From: Hydrangea macrophylla
Lineage: Eukaryota; Streptophyta; Magnoliopsida; Cornales; Hydrangeaceae
Assembly (NCBI GenBank): GCA_033977485.1
Contig: CM066987.1
Coordinates: 54,392,533 to 54,456,532 of the forward strand
Length of the DNA: 64,000 nucleotides
Reading direction: 5' to 3'
The translations under genes and the position numbers were made by a program. Below, piece by piece: positions 34,510 to 46,139 of this stretch; within the stretch, counting starts at the first letter, position 1; each line of letters begins with the position of its first letter. Under the pieces are notes generated by a model. That model was not told the origin of the DNA. It did not search any database and worked only from the letters and a program-made list of their open reading frames with translations.

Positions 34510-37080
34510 TGATTTATAAATTGTGTTTCACAAGACAATATGCAAAAAGGAATAGTTTTATTGATAACTTCGGGGGCATAAGGAGCCTACAGTATTAACG
34601 CTAGAAGAGGAGCACTAGAAAGATTCTATCCTACAATCGCCTTACTAACTGTGCCTTATTTGTAAGTCTTGTCTGGGGAGCTTATACCTTGTTCTTTCCT
34701 TTGTCTTTGGGATTTGGTTTTTCGAGATCTAGTGATTTCGTTACGGCATAAGCCCAGAGAGAGTTGACATAGCATTGCCGAACCATCACCTGATCCCCCT
34801 TAAGGACTCCTATATAAAGAATCGGGAATTTGACCAGCATGTAGTATGTCGATACTACATCTTTTACCTTATTGAGGGTTGTTCACCCGAGGATAACATT
34901 GTAAGCAGAGGAAAATTCTACTACCATGAAGTTTACCATAACTAAGGCTTGTTGGGATATACCCCTAGAAGGACCGAAAACTTTATCGTCCCGAGCAGCT
35001 GAGTGCTAGAGCCATTGGACCCTCCCAAGGGTGTGGCAACTGCCCGAAGCCTATCTCAAGCAATTCCCAACTGGTTGAACAATGCGATAAAAAATATGTC
35101 CGAGGAACTCCTAGTGTCAATTAACATTCTTTTTATCATACAGTTGGCAATTGACACGGTGACCACTAGTGGATCGCCATGGAGAAGGTGTATCCCCTGT
35201 AGATCACTAGGAGAAAATGTAAGTTCCTCGGCCTGGTGTGGGGCTACAGGTTGAACTAAGGTTGTTTCCATCTCACAGAGCTATCTGGATGCCCTGGCAT
35301 ACCTCTTACGGGCAGATCGAGAGTCCATGTTGCCTGAGGGCCCTCTTGAGATGATGTGAATGTTTCTCAATGGTCGAGGTTCCGACTGGCGGTTCTTGAG
35401 TCTGGGAAAATTATTGTTGTTGTTAGCAACGTACTCTACCAGATACCCTCTCTCTATGAGCCTTTCTATGCTAACCTTGAGTTTGAAATAGTCATTCATA
35501 TTGTGGATGTGGTCCTTATGATACTAGCAATACTTGTCCCTGCTTATTTTTTTCGGGGGTGTCTAGTTTTTTAGGGGATTCTTTAGGAGGTTTTAGGCCT
35601 CGACTACAGCCATGAGTTCTTGGATAGGTCGGGAAAGTGGAGTGAATGCTAGTGGGGGCTACTCTAGGCTTGGCATATACTCCTCTGAGGAGTTTTGCCT
35701 TTGTCCTTCTCCGAGGGGCTGGGCTTCCTCTTGCCCCCTCTCTGTGTCCCCTTCATCTCTGTAGCACAAGTTCTTGGCTTTCAGGAATACATCAGTGTCG
35801 ATATACTCTGTTGTCCTGACACTAAGTTCTACCCAAGTCTTTGACCCATTTTGGTGGAATGACATCGCGTACTTTAGGTGCTCAACACCCTCATAGAAGG
35901 CGATTATTGCCATTATTTAGTACAAATCATGAATTTTAAGCTTTTTCTTTATTGAACTGGTTGAGAAATTCTTTCAGTGTTTCACATTTCTTTTGCTTAA
36001 CTACGAGCAGCTATGTATTTGGTTTCAGTTGCTCATGTATGCCAGCAAATTGGCTAATGAACAACCTACTAAGCTGATCAAAGGCAATTATTGTACCTGG
36101 TTTGAATTGGTGGAACCATCATGCGGCTGGGCCCTTGAGTGTGCCTAAGAAGGCCAAGCACCACAGTTCATCTGACTTGGTTAAGAGGCCCATGTGGGAC
36201 TTGTAGATTCATACATGGTTAACTAGGCTCCTTTTCCCATTATAGGAATCCATTTGAGGTGGCTTGAACTTCTCAAGGATAAAAAATTTACTCACTGGTA
36301 AAATAAGGAGACTCAGTCTCGGTATTGGTGATGTCATAGTCGAGCTTGGTAATGTCATTTTTGGCCATATCTCTGAGTTTTTTCTCTAAATTCTGGATAA
36401 GAGACTGGACCCCGTCCATCCTACTGATGGGGTTATATATTGAGTCTGCGATGGAGTCCTCATCTTGCCTGGACTGAGCAGTGTTTTGGGAACTAATCTG
36501 TGCCTGGCTGTGGTTTCGTCTTCACCGAGTGGTATGCCTTGAACTAGCCTTTGCCCGATTTTAGTTGATCTGAGCAGGAAGCTCACCCTAGCCTGAGGCA
36601 GGGGCATTCCGATTAGGCTCCCATGTAGAGCACTCTATTTATGCTTGTCTAGCCGCTCGTCGGTTCTCGATCATGTTTCTGGCGTCAACCCTGTTGATCG
36701 GGTATACCCGAGTATGGCGTCTGGCGTCTGGCCTGGATGGGTGCCTGATTTTGGGCTTCATTGGCCAGGGTCAAAGTCGCCCCCTTGCCCTATGCACCTG
36801 GGGCGGTGGAATGGGCGTGGTAGTGATCTGTCGATTTGCTTTGATTAATTATGCCAAGGCTGTGGTGATATGCTCAGGCATCATGGTGACTAGAGCAAGC
36901 TCACCCATTGGGGTGGCTGCTACCGCTGCCGCTACTGCTACTACAGTGGCCTGGTTGTTTCACAGAGTACGCTTCAATTTGCCCGCGAAAGCTTTCTTTT
37001 ATTTGATTGCTAAATTTTGGGCGATCCGATACGAGAAAAGACAAAACAGGCCATCGATTAGCTGAAGATTTGTGTCATAT
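34510..37080 (-). pseudogene. gag-pro: Gag and protease remnant of Tat element C
   Basis: Minus-strand frames with many stops and shifts. The capsid segment (about 36000-36300) has the LKGPA and QFAGIHEQ patterns seen in B. Further gag lies at 35659-35913, a basic linker at 35281-35499, and an aspartic protease at about 34600-35271. The protease has PLVVTVSIAN, then D-T-R-S-S where D-T-G-S-S is expected, and an NVILG segment. The Gly-to-Arg change would abolish the active-site turn. No RT follows; the sequence passes into hairpin repeats. Confidence 0.75.
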
Positions 37081-37095
37081 GAGAGATCTATCATC

Positions 37096-37113
37096 TCCCA
37101 CAAACGGCGCCAA
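37096..37113 (-). promoter_or_regulatory. Primer-binding site of element C
   Basis: The minus strand reads TTGGCGCCGTTTGTGGGA two bases inside the 5' LTR remnant, nearly the same site as in B. Confidence 0.8.
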
Positions 37114-37115
37114 AC

Positions 37116-37215
37116 TGATGAGGCTAGGAAATGATAGTTGGATCCGGCTTTAGGTATTAAGGTAAAATGGAAGATAGAACAATAAGAAAGAAAAAGGGAA
37201 CGGAAGAGAAGTTAA
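37116..37215 (-). repeat. Truncated 5' LTR of element C
   Basis: Starts TGATGAGGCTAGG and aligns with the left LTR (6466-6570) for about 100 bp, then similarity stops in an A-rich stretch. The rest of this LTR has been deleted or replaced, so no target duplication can be read. Confidence 0.7.
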
Positions 37216-37724
37216 AAATAAAACAAAAACAAAAACAGAAAATAAAAATATAAGTTATTGATTTTTGTATTACTTTTGCATTTTAGTGGAATTTTTGTAG
37301 GTTTTACTAAAGCAACTCTACGTTTTGCACACTTTTTTTTTGTAGTTTAGTGAGTCTATAGTTTATTTTATGAATTTAGTTGAGCAGAGCTGAAGGATGA
37401 GATGCAAGCTATCTTGGAATGAAACTTTATGGCTAGGAACTTTAGGATTAGGTCTGAATATACTTTTTGGTGCCTTTCGTACCCAATACTACTTGGAAAC
37501 TTTACACAAACAGAGTGGTTTACTTTGTTCTTGATTAGCTAAAGTGGACAATATAAAGTCACTTTCAGATGCCAACGCTGTGTAGGGTTGGGGAGAAATA
37601 AAACTCAAGAGGATGTTTCATTTTAATCTTAGGGGTATATACCAGTACTTTGTCAGACCAAAGTCCAGTTGGTCGTTGCTAACACGGGGTTCAGGGCAAC
37701 ACTTCCGTGGCAATTTTTTTTTGG
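37216..37724. other. Unassigned AT-rich sequence
   Basis: No gene, repeat or element edge recognised. A faint similarity to the left LTR of C (AAAGCAAC near 37310) may mean more of that LTR survives in degraded form. Confidence 0.3.
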
Positions 37725-37872
37725 AGGTATACTTTCTCAAATTTTGTATCCCAAATGTGATGTCCAATACATGTGATAATTGGACCACTTCAACATCATC
37801 CAATGAAATCAAGTGATCCCATGTCATATGTGTTGGAAACCACATTTGGGATACAAATTTGAAAAGCATACC
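37725..37872. mobile_element. MITE-like element with about 50-bp terminal inverted repeats
   Basis: 148 bp whose ends are inverted copies. The left starts GGTATACTTT and contains TTTGTATCCCAAATGTG; the right contains CACATTTGGGATACAAA and ends GCATACC. Only about 50 bp of loop remains and there is no coding. The terminal sequence does not match Stowaway, Tourist or hAT consensus that I know, and no target duplication is clear. Confidence 0.7.
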
Positions 37873-38079
37873 ATTACTCTTTCAAGCAAAATTGATTGTC
37901 ACAAGCTAAGTTGGAGGGGCCAAATCTAAAAATTAAGAAAATACTAAGAGAGAATAGCAATTTTTTCAATTGGAGATGCCAGAAGGCAAAAATAAATGGG
38001 ACTCACACATATACATGTATATATATATATTAGTATATAATTTTTACCTTGAGGGGTTCCATGGCACTCTACTAAGTAC

Positions 38080-38320
38080 CACTACAAGAAAAAGCACTTT
38101 TATCGATGGTCGAAAACCGTCGTAAAAAGTATTGGCAATGGTTATCCCATGGTTGAACCAACGTGGACTCTTTCCTCTGTGGCCATTGCTTTGCCACGGT
38201 TGCACAACCGTCGGTATTGATTTGCGACGGTTATTTGCCACGGTTGTACCTATGGTAAATGTTGACAAGGGTCGTTGTTTACAAATGCTTGTGGCGACGA
38301 TTGGCAAACCATGGTTAATT
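38080..38320 (+). mobile_element. One end of a CACTA (En/Spm) transposon
   Basis: CACTACAAGAAAAA at 38080-38093 is the CACTA terminal inverted repeat. It is followed by clustered subterminal repeats of the GCGACGGTT, GCCACGGTT, CCATGGTT type in both orientations, as expected for transposase-binding sites. I saw no matching far end in the window, so it is truncated or interrupted, probably by element G. Confidence 0.75.
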
Positions 38321-38499
38321 AAGGGTAGCTATAGCCACAGTAGGCCCAACCCTGAGCACATGCAACATAAACCATTGCTTAAGCCCCCAAAACACATGAG
38401 AATTTTAGGGCCCCCTATTTGCACCCAAAAACCGTCAAAGGTTTTTGAGCCCGAGTGGCATTAAGTCGGATAGAGGAGAGGCCGACCGAATGAGTCTAT

Positions 38500-39439
38500 G
38501 GACTCAAGTGGAGATTGTAAGCCCGATGGTAGGCACAAGGCTGTTGGGTGCTGTGATATGAGCCTGATTGGAAGGATGGGCTTGGATAAGGATTATTGGG
38601 CACGAGAATAACATAACCTAATGCAACGTAAGCCCGATGGTGGATCAAAGCAGCACGGAGACCAATCGGACACCGATTCAGCTGAAAGAAGAAATTGACA
38701 AGGCCGATAGACTAAAGGAGGAAGGCGGTGCTATTCACAGCTGTCAAGGTAACGCCATCCCAGATTTTTAGGCAGGTATTTAATCATGTCCAGCTGGATT
38801 GGAAGGTTGATCCCTAGAATATAGGGATTGGTTCAATCAGGATAGAGATAAGTAAAGAGTTACAGATGGAGAAGGTTTTTGCCAATCTGCCAGTTTGCCA
38901 ATCAGCCAATAGGCCATGCATCTTAGGGCGCAAGAAAAGGAGTTCTTTCCTTATCAGGATTCCTAGAGGCCGCTATAAATATGGAAGCAGGCCAAGCATT
39001 AAAGGGACTCCGCGTCATCTCGAAAACAGCATACACACTACATTTGAAGCATTCAAACCTTTATGTTTTTCAGCATTCATAGCAAATAGGTCTGCCCTTT
39101 TGTTATTTCTTTTTATTCTTTTGGATAATCAGTCTGTTCTGGTTCGTTCTTTAGATCTGTTTAATTTTCCAAACACTTAATAAAATCTACGTTATATTAA
39201 TCCGTTTGTGATTGTTTACCTGGTAAACTCAACACTGTTGAGCTTGTGCGCTTCAGTACTATTAAAGAATTTATGGTGAGGGTACTTTCCTACTTACTGC
39301 ACAAAATCATTCTATTCAGAAGTCAGACTCATAAAGCCTTGTGTATCACTCACACAAGCATATAGGAAATTAGCTTGCGCACATACACACAGTGAGCCCA
39401 TTTGGCTCTGGCATGCCCACGCAAAACTACTACCAAACA
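38500..39439 (+). repeat. 5' LTR of element G (start approximate)
   Basis: It ends ACCAAACA before the primer site. The TATAAATA box at 38974-38981 fixes it as a promoter-bearing LTR. The left edge cannot be set without the 3' LTR. Confidence 0.65.
38974..38981 (+). promoter_or_regulatory. TATA box of element G LTR
   Basis: TATAAATA in a locally GC-richer context (GGCCGCTATAAATATGG), about 465 bp before the LTR end. Confidence 0.7.
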
Positions 39440-39442
39440 ATT

Positions 39443-39459
39443 TGGCACGCCCAGTGGGA
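39443..39459 (+). promoter_or_regulatory. Primer-binding site of element G
   Basis: TGGCACGCCCAGTGGGA directly after the LTR end, in the expected place. The tRNA identity was not established. Confidence 0.75.
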
Positions 39460-39475
39460 CCCACAGTGTCAAACC

Positions 39476-40744
39476 ATGCCTCCAAAGAAAGACAAAGAGA
39501 CAACTAAGAACGGCCAAGATGATTCTTCCATTGACCCACCTATGGAGGAAAGTACTAGCTATTCTCCATAAGATGGCAGTGTCACTCTCGAGGCAATTTC
39601 GGAGGCCATGAGAGTGAACGTTGAGCACATGTGGCAGGAATACAATGCGTTAATAGGATCAATGGGCAATCTTAAGGCAGTCATCAGCCAAATGGTCGAT
39701 GTTCATAAGAGTCAAGATGACCTAGTCATGGAGACAAGGACTACCACGTAAAATTGGATCGCCTGTCGGACATGATCGGTAGGCTGATAGAGACCTATAA
39801 GGTCGGGGGTAGCAAAGAGCAGGTCACCGGAACGAGCTCTGGCACATTGCTTGAGTCCGATAAGCCGAAATACCCACCCTACATCTGTCCGAACCTTAGG
39901 GAGGGTAATGGCTCAGGCAAGCAATCTGAATCACAGACCGGAATGGCTGGCGAATTGATAGTCACCGATCCCAATGGATCGGTGACACCTAGTTTTATTC
40001 GATCGACAGGCCATACTGAAGGCTCAGTCAGCCACACACCTCTAAGTCATACTACTGGGGGGACAAAGGAATACTGATGGGTTTTGGACCCATCAGACCA
40101 ATAACAATCAACAGCAATTACCACCGCCATTGGTACCCCCGTTGAGGGCTGCTCAGCCCGTAGCTCCACAACCCATCAATAGGGAGGAGTTGGTAGTGGC
40201 CATAAATGAAGAGTATGGCCCGTTTATGGGAAGACTGGAGAGGCCGACGTACAGACGTCCATATCCCCCTGAAATTGACCAGGTCATATTTCCCCAGGGG
40301 TACAAAGTACCAAACTTCACTCTGTTTTCAGGAGAGAGTGAACAGTCTTCGGTGGAACATATTGGCCGTTTCATTGTTCAATGCGGCCATGTGAGTAGTA
40401 GTGACCCGTTAAAGTTGAGGTTATTTCCAAATTCACTAACAAGCATGGCATTTTTGTGGTATGTCAATCTCCCCGCCAATTCTGTGCAAACTTGGCAAGG
40501 GATGGAAGAGCTATTTCACGGCCAGTTCTATAGGACTAAGCCCGAAACATCGTTGGCAGACTTGTCCAGGATGATGCAATTAGTAGGAGAAACTGTAGAA
40601 ACCTACATAGCCCATTTTTGTAAGGCAAAGTATCAGTACAAGACGGTTTTGCCTGAGGAAGAATATGCTAAAATGGCCACGGGGGGCATGTCCTTTGAAC
40701 TTCGCAAGAGGTTTGAAGGAACTGACTTCCGTGATTTATTCTAG
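39476..40744 (+). pseudogene. gag: Gag of Tat element G, frameshifted
   Basis: ATG at 39476 gives an MPPKK start, as in B, but TAA 39569-39571 and further stops interrupt it. A second segment (39754-40077) is low in motifs and probably the linker. The capsid domain is 40130-40744, open for 204 codons, with PNFTLFSGES, LKLRLFPNSL and W-Q-G-M-E-E-L-F-H-G-Q-F, ending at TAG 40742-40744. At least two frame changes are needed to join the segments. Confidence 0.85.
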
Positions 40745-42336
40745 CTGGCTACGCAGGCCGCTTGTTATGAGCGCATCCTTTTTGATTAGCAGGAGAAGAA
40801 GAACTCTTCCAAAGGGATATATTATAAAGACCCTAATTACGAGATCCACTTAGCGGAGTGTGACCTCGAGACAGAGAGCGATATGGCCGAGTTAACCTGC
40901 AAATGGCCAATTGTATGTAACGCCTTGAATAAACCTATCAACAATAATGCCACTGCAAAGAAGATGGCATTTGAGGGGGAAAAAATTATACTTTTGCCAT
41001 AACCATGGCTGATCAAATATTCGATGCCTTATTAGCCGATAAAGTGATCAAGCTGAGTGAGGGCCATCGGATCCCCAAGGCCGATGACCTAAAAAATAAA
41101 GAATATTGTAAGTGGCACAATTCCTAGAAGCACTCCACTAATAATTGTGTTGTTTTTTGTAATATTATACAGGAAAACGTGGAGAAAGGAGTGTTCAAGT
41201 TCTCGAACAAGGCTATGGGGATTGACGCAAATCCGTTTCCTCAAATTACCGGCACCAATATGGTTATGCCCGACTTAACCAAGCTTACAAGGCCAAGGCC
41301 AAAGATAGACTTGACCGACCAAGAAGTTCTGCCAAGACAGAGAGAAGGAAAACAAATCGCTATTTCGGCCACAGATAGGCTGAAAGTGACGATACATGAG
41401 CTCCAAAGAAGTTATCAGGAACGTAAAAGGCCGAGGAAGAAACGGATAGGTCCAATACTGATAACTTGATAGCAGATCTACGATGACAACTGGAGTTCAT
41501 TGAACAAGGACTTTGCCCAAGATGCAAGGCTGAAATTAAAAAAGAGATTTCTAGCCCGAGTAAGAGGCCAAGAGGCGATGAACATCGGGAGCCGAGCCCG
41601 AGAAGATCTATATATGAGAGGTTGTCACTGCCTTGGCAGAGTTAGGCGAAGCCTGAGTGGCGGGCAAAACCCTCCTTGGCTCCACAAATCGGCCTAAGTG
41701 AATCTGGCCAATTGGGGGCAAGAGGTACCCGAACAATTCCAAAGCCTAAGCTGCAAACAAAGTCATCAACCTCTAACAGGAGCCCAAGGATGGTGTTACC
41801 ACCCCGAATGGAAGATGGGAGGTGGAATAGGGATGAACATTCTAAATTTTAGCATGGCCACAACACAGCAAATCTCAAAAAAGGAGGTATCAACGTATGA
41901 GACAGGCCGAACAGGTACGCCAGTACTGAAAGAATCGGGCTGGAAACCCTCCTAAACCCACAGCGCATACATTACCTGACACCTAAGAACTCTCAACTGA
42001 GGCGGAACCATTTTATGACAGAGAGGCTGGAGCGATGCATACTTCTACTGGGCACCTGAAGAAAAGATTCAGATGGGAAAAATCACAAGAGGGATGCAGG
42101 CCCACATCGGACAAGATGAGGATAGAATCCAATGGTGATCTGTCAGACTCTAGCACCTAATTCAAAACTATTCCGATATGCCTGTCATCTAATATGGTGT
42201 TTACTTTGCCCATGTCTTTCATGGCCAAGCCAGACCAGCCTGCGGCCATGGAAGGGGATGTAATAGAGGGCTTAACCAAAGACTCGGCCACGATAGAAGA
42301 TGTTTTCTGGAATGGGGAGAGACTGTTAAACCCAAT
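40745..42336 (+). pseudogene. Gag C-terminal and linker region of element G
   Basis: Several short open stretches (41179-41469, 41500-41697, 41698-41955) in one overall frame carry basic, Arg/Lys/Glu-rich sequence and no zinc knuckle that I can see. They fit the poorly conserved gag-to-protease spacer of Tat elements, with stops between. Confidence 0.5.
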
Positions 42337-43110
42337 GTGGTAGAAGCCACAAGCAAGAATGTAGACGCCACTGATGAACAGACTGATTGGCCTATGATCA
42401 CTATTTTGAGGCCGAAGGCTCAAACTGAAACAGGGCTGAAGCCTAACGAACCAATCAAAGTTGCTTTCGAAAAACCCACATATCAGTTGTCCCAGCATTT
42501 GAAGCCATTGTACGTGAAAGGACATATTGAGGGGGTCCCGATAAACAGAATCCTGGTTGATGGTAGGTCTACCATCAATATTATGCCTCAAATAATGTTG
42601 ACAATCCTTCAGAAGTCTGAGTCGGAGCTAATTCCAACCGAAATGAACGTTCAAAGCTTCACGGGGGCACCCTCAAGAACCAAGGGTATCCTACCCCTTG
42701 AGCTGACTGTTGGTAGTAAAACAATCATGACTATTTTTTTCATTGTAGAAACCTTGGCAGCCTATAATGCATTACTCGGCCAAGATTGGATAAAACCCAA
42801 TTATTGCATTCCTTCTACACTTCATCAGCTACTGATTTTTTGGCGAGGCGATGAGGTAGAGGTGGTTAGAGCAGATACAAAGCCATTTGTAGCCCGTGTG
42901 CAAACGGCCGATGCAGTCTTGTATGAAGATGATATCAGGCCAGTCAAGTTACTAGGTCATAACAAAATGGGAAGACCAAACACAGCTACCTTTCTTAAAG
43001 GAAATCCATCGGACATTAAGACGTGTTACCATAACCTCAGTCGGACTGAAGAATCAAGGACGATTGAGATTACCGAACAAGAGGACGTCGATGGAGACAC
43101 CGATTATTGA
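42337..43110 (+). pseudogene. pro: Aspartic protease region of element G
   Basis: 257 codons. The flap and active-site region reads VPINRILVDGRST, where Tat proteases have D-G-G-A/S; the second Gly is Arg here, so catalysis is doubtful. ALLGQDWI, the C-terminal motif of the fold, follows. The frame changes near 43070 to continue into the RT linker. Confidence 0.78.
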
Positions 43111-44455
43111 AGAACGGAGACTGCTGGCCCTAAAGGCCAGCATGGCCAGATGGTGTGCATACCTGGCCGATCGAAGACTGGAAATCGGCCCAGTTGACAG
43201 AATGATTAATCTGGGCGATTGTATCTATGAAGAAGAAACACCAAGGGAGGAAGAAATTCAAATAGATGAATTGGAAACGGCCACGGCAAAGCTTGATGAT
43301 TTAAAGGCTGATGTCCAAGACCCCCTCTTAGAGGTTAACCTAGGCAAAGAAGGAGAGCACAAGCCTACTTATGTAAGTCAGATGCTGGATCCGCAGTGTT
43401 AGGCCGAGTTGATTGCACTCTTGCACAAGTACAAAGATTGCTTTGCCTGGGATTATGATGAAATGTTAGGGTTATCTAGGGAACTGGTGGAACACCGATT
43501 GCCAATTAAATCGGGGTTCAAGTCGTTCAAGCAGCTACCTCGACGGATGTCACTAGAAGTAACTCTGAAGGTGAAAGAAGAAATTGAGAGACTACTGGAT
43601 GCTGGTTTCATTCAGACCCGGTATGTTGAATGGTTCTTGAATGTGGTCCTGGTAGTAAAGAATAATGGGAAGCTGAGGGTCTGCATTGACTTCAGAAAGC
43701 TAAACCTAGCCACCCCAAAAGATGAGTATCCCATGGCAATGGCCGATCAGTTAATTGATTCATCTGCAAAACATAAAATTTTGTCCTTTATGGACGGACA
43801 CTCGGGGTACAACGAAATCTACATCGCCGAAGAGGATGTTCCGAAGACTGCTTTTCGGGGCCCGGGGGCAATTGGAACCTTTGAATGGGTTGTCATGCCC
43901 TTCGGTCTGAAGAATGCTGGAGCCACCTATCAATGGGCAATGAATTCAATCTTCCATGATATGATTGGACAATTCATGGAAGTCTATATCGATGCTGTGG
44001 TGGAAAAGTCAGAAGGTAACGTCGATCATCTGAGGGATTTGGAAAAGGCATTTGAAAGAATACGGGCTCACAAACTAAATATGAACCCTCTCAAATGTGC
44101 TTTCGGCGTCACAGTAGGTAATTTCCTAGGTTTTCTAGTGCATCAAAGAGGGATAGAGGTTAACAAAAATAAGGCTCGGGCTATCTAGGCAGTAAAGCCA
44201 CCAACTAACAAGAAAAAGCTTCAGAGATTGCTCGGGCAGATCAATTTCCTAAGAAGATTTATATCCATTTGTGCAGGGAAGACCCAAGTATGGACCCCAC
44301 TGTTGAAGATCAAGATCGATGAAGACTTCAAATGGGAGGACAGCCATCAACAAGCCTTCGAGGGAATTAAACAATATTTGTCAACTTCTCCAGTATTAAT
44401 GCCACCCAAGAAGGGTAGGTACCTTAAATTATATATAAGCCTTCGAGGGAATTAA
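43064..44455 (+). pseudogene. pol: Reverse transcriptase of element G
   Basis: One frame with TAG stops at 43400-43402 and 44186-44188. The motifs KYKDCFAWDYDEM, LRVCIDFRKLN, MDGHSGYNEIYIAEEDVPKTAFR and WVVMPFGLKNAGATYQ are typical Tat RT. The catalytic box is Y-I-D-A instead of Y-I-D-D, so one of the two essential aspartates is lost. The thumb and connection follow to 44455, where an 85-bp duplication throws RNase H out of frame. Confidence 0.88.
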
Positions 44456-44521
44456 ACAATATTTGTCAACTTCTCCAGTATTAATGCCACCCAAGAAGGG
44501 TAGGTACCTTAAATTATATAT
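44352..44521 (+). repeat. 85-bp tandem duplication between RT and RNase H of G
   Basis: Units 44352-44436 and 44437-44521 start AAGCCTTCGAGGGAATTAAA and are essentially identical. The length leaves remainder 1 on division by 3, and the downstream frame is indeed shifted by one. Confidence 0.93.
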
Positions 44522-45440
44522 ATTGGCCTCTGACTGCTCCATAGGAAGTATGTTAGCTCAAGACAATGAGCAAGGCAACGAGCAGGCTGTTTATTACTTA
44601 AGTAGAATTTTGACTCCGATCGAGCAGTGCTATGCGCTGATTGAGAAGTTGTGCTTGGCATTGTATTTTTCCTCACAAAAGTTAAGAACGTATATGCTGC
44701 CCGTTTCCACTTACATAATATGTCAAACTGATGTGATAAAATATATGTTATCAAGACCAATCATACGAGGCCGAATTCGGAAATGGACCTTGGCCTTGAT
44801 GGAATTAGCCATCCAGTACCGATCACAGGAATCGATCAAAGGCCAGGCCATAACCAATTTCTTAACCGATCACCCATATCCTACTAATTTGGGAGAATCA
44901 CCCCTAACATCTAAAGTTCTAAACATGTCCCTGGTCCCATGGACGTTGATCTTTGATGGTTCAAAAAACGCAGAGGGTGTTGGGGCAGGTGTGGTTATTG
45001 TATCACCCAAGTATAAGAAGACAAAAATGTCATTTCGGCTCAATTTCAAGTGCACCAACAATCAGGCCGACTATGAAGCTCTTATTATCGGGCTAGAAAT
45101 ACTCCTTGAAATGGGGGCATCATCCGTGCACATAAAGGGAGACTCAGGGCTGGTGATCGGACAAATATCTAGAGAATTCCAGATAAGAAGTTGGGAACTC
45201 TGCCCATTGTACTCTGTGGCCACTCAACTCATGGAGGCATTTGACGACATTAGTGTGAGTAATATTCCAAGAACCACAAATATCGAGGCTGATAAGCTAG
45301 AAAAAATAGGATCAGCCTCGTCTTCTGGGAAAAACTTAGAAGACCAAGTTATCATTGTTCATGTCCGATCATTATCGTCCGTTGCAAGGAGAGGTTGGTA
45401 TACTACCACTAATTCGGTCTTGATGGAGGACGACGATTAG
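44463..45440 (+). pseudogene. pol: Double RNase H (gypsy plus archaeal type) of element G
   Basis: 325 open codons. The first domain has ASDCSIGSMLAQ and CYALIEKLCLAL, the gypsy RNase H pattern. The second starts WTLIFDGSKN and contains GAGVVIVSP, TNNQADYEALIIGLE and KGDSGLVIGQI, the archaeal-type RNase H that Tat elements carry in addition. Catalytic Asp and Glu residues of the second domain (FDGS, ADYEA, GDS) look intact. Separated from RT by the 85-bp duplication. Confidence 0.88.
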
Positions 45441-45443
45441 AGA

Positions 45444-45868
45444 ATGCCCATTATTGAATACCTGAATCACCCGAATGTCAGGGTAGACCAAAAAGTTAGA
45501 CTATTCGCAGTCCGATTTGTGATGCTTGATGGAGAACTGTTCAAGAAAACCATCGGTGACAATGTGATCTTAAGGTCTTTAGGTAAGAAACAGGCCATGC
45601 AGGTTATGGCTGAAGTATATGAAGAGATCTGTGGGGCACATCAGGCCGGTACAAAGATGAAGTGGTTGCTGAGAAGATACAACTATTACTGGCCCGGTAT
45701 ACTGAAAGATTGTATCAGCTATGCAAAGGGATGTCAAGCTTTCCAGAAGCATGGCTTGATCCAGCATGTGCCATTCAAAGAGCTCCAACCAGTAATCAAG
45801 CTGTGGCCGTTCTGAGGATGGGCTATGATTTAATTGGCAAACTCCTACTGCCGTCATCGGGCCAGCAC
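45444..45868 (+). pseudogene. pol: Integrase N-terminal part of element G, cut by Copia H
   Basis: The segment includes CGAHQAGTKMKWLLRR and YYWPGILKDCISYAKGCQ, a Tat-type H2C2 zinc finger, and reaches the start of the catalytic core. TGA 45813-45815 and a one-base loss just after it break the frame. Copia element H begins at 45869, so the DDE core is absent here. In the same frame as the RNase H ORF. Confidence 0.85.
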
Positions 45869-46100
45869 TGTTTCATGCTGGAGATATTATTTCATAGGAG
45901 ATTTGATTTTCTGTCAATCTCTTATTTAATTTCAGTCAATCCCATATTGATGTTGATTATGGGATGATTTGATTTGATTTCCTTTTTTCTTTATTTCTTC
46001 TTTTATTACTTTCCTTTCTTGTTTCCTTGAATGTGTATATATAATCCTTGTAACACTCAATGAACAGAATAAGAGAAACTTCTCCATCTCTTTTTCTTCA
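45869..46100 (+). repeat. 5' LTR of Copia element H
   Basis: 232 bp, TGTTTCATGC to TTTTTCTTCA, with a TATATATAA box near 46036-46044. The end is fixed by the adjoining primer site. Confidence 0.85.
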
Positions 46101-46113
46101 TGGTATCAGAGCC
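46101..46113 (+). promoter_or_regulatory. Initiator-Met tRNA primer-binding site, element H
   Basis: TGGTATCAGAGCC directly abuts the LTR, the standard Copia arrangement. Confidence 0.93.
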
Positions 46114-46139
46114 TACCTCTAAAACCTAATTTTTTACCC

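Larger units (their letters stand above)
6466..37215 (-). mobile_element. Tat-type Gypsy element (C), host of two nested insertions
   Basis: On the plus strand the left LTR starts TGATGGGGCTAGG (6466) and resumes after insertion D to end GTCGTATCA at 15818. A truncated right LTR starts TGATGAGGCTAGG at 37116. Internal sequence runs 15819-16270 and then 32532-37115. It holds a gag and protease remnant on the minus strand, a hairpin-repeat tract, and an antisense ORF on the plus strand. The start of the internal region at 15819 matches that of element B (both C-rich, then CTTGGAAAT-like), so B and C are related. No RT or integrase remains. Many stops and frameshifts mark it as older than D and E, which it contains. 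Confidence 0.8.
38500..45868 (+). mobile_element. Tat-lineage Gypsy retrotransposon (G), 5' part
   Basis: An LTR (start uncertain, about 38400-38600, end 39439), a primer site, then gag, protease, RT, RNase H, a second archaeal-type RNase H and the integrase start, all in the plus direction. The double RNase H is diagnostic of Tat. It is interrupted at 45869 by Copia element H. The integrase core and 3' LTR are not in the window and may lie beyond the nest. Confidence 0.85.

Noticed and set aside
36645..37065. 130-codon plus-strand frame with hydrophobic segments
   Set aside because: Opposite strand of the Tat C gag N-terminal region and next to its primer site. No conservation visible; treated as a shadow.
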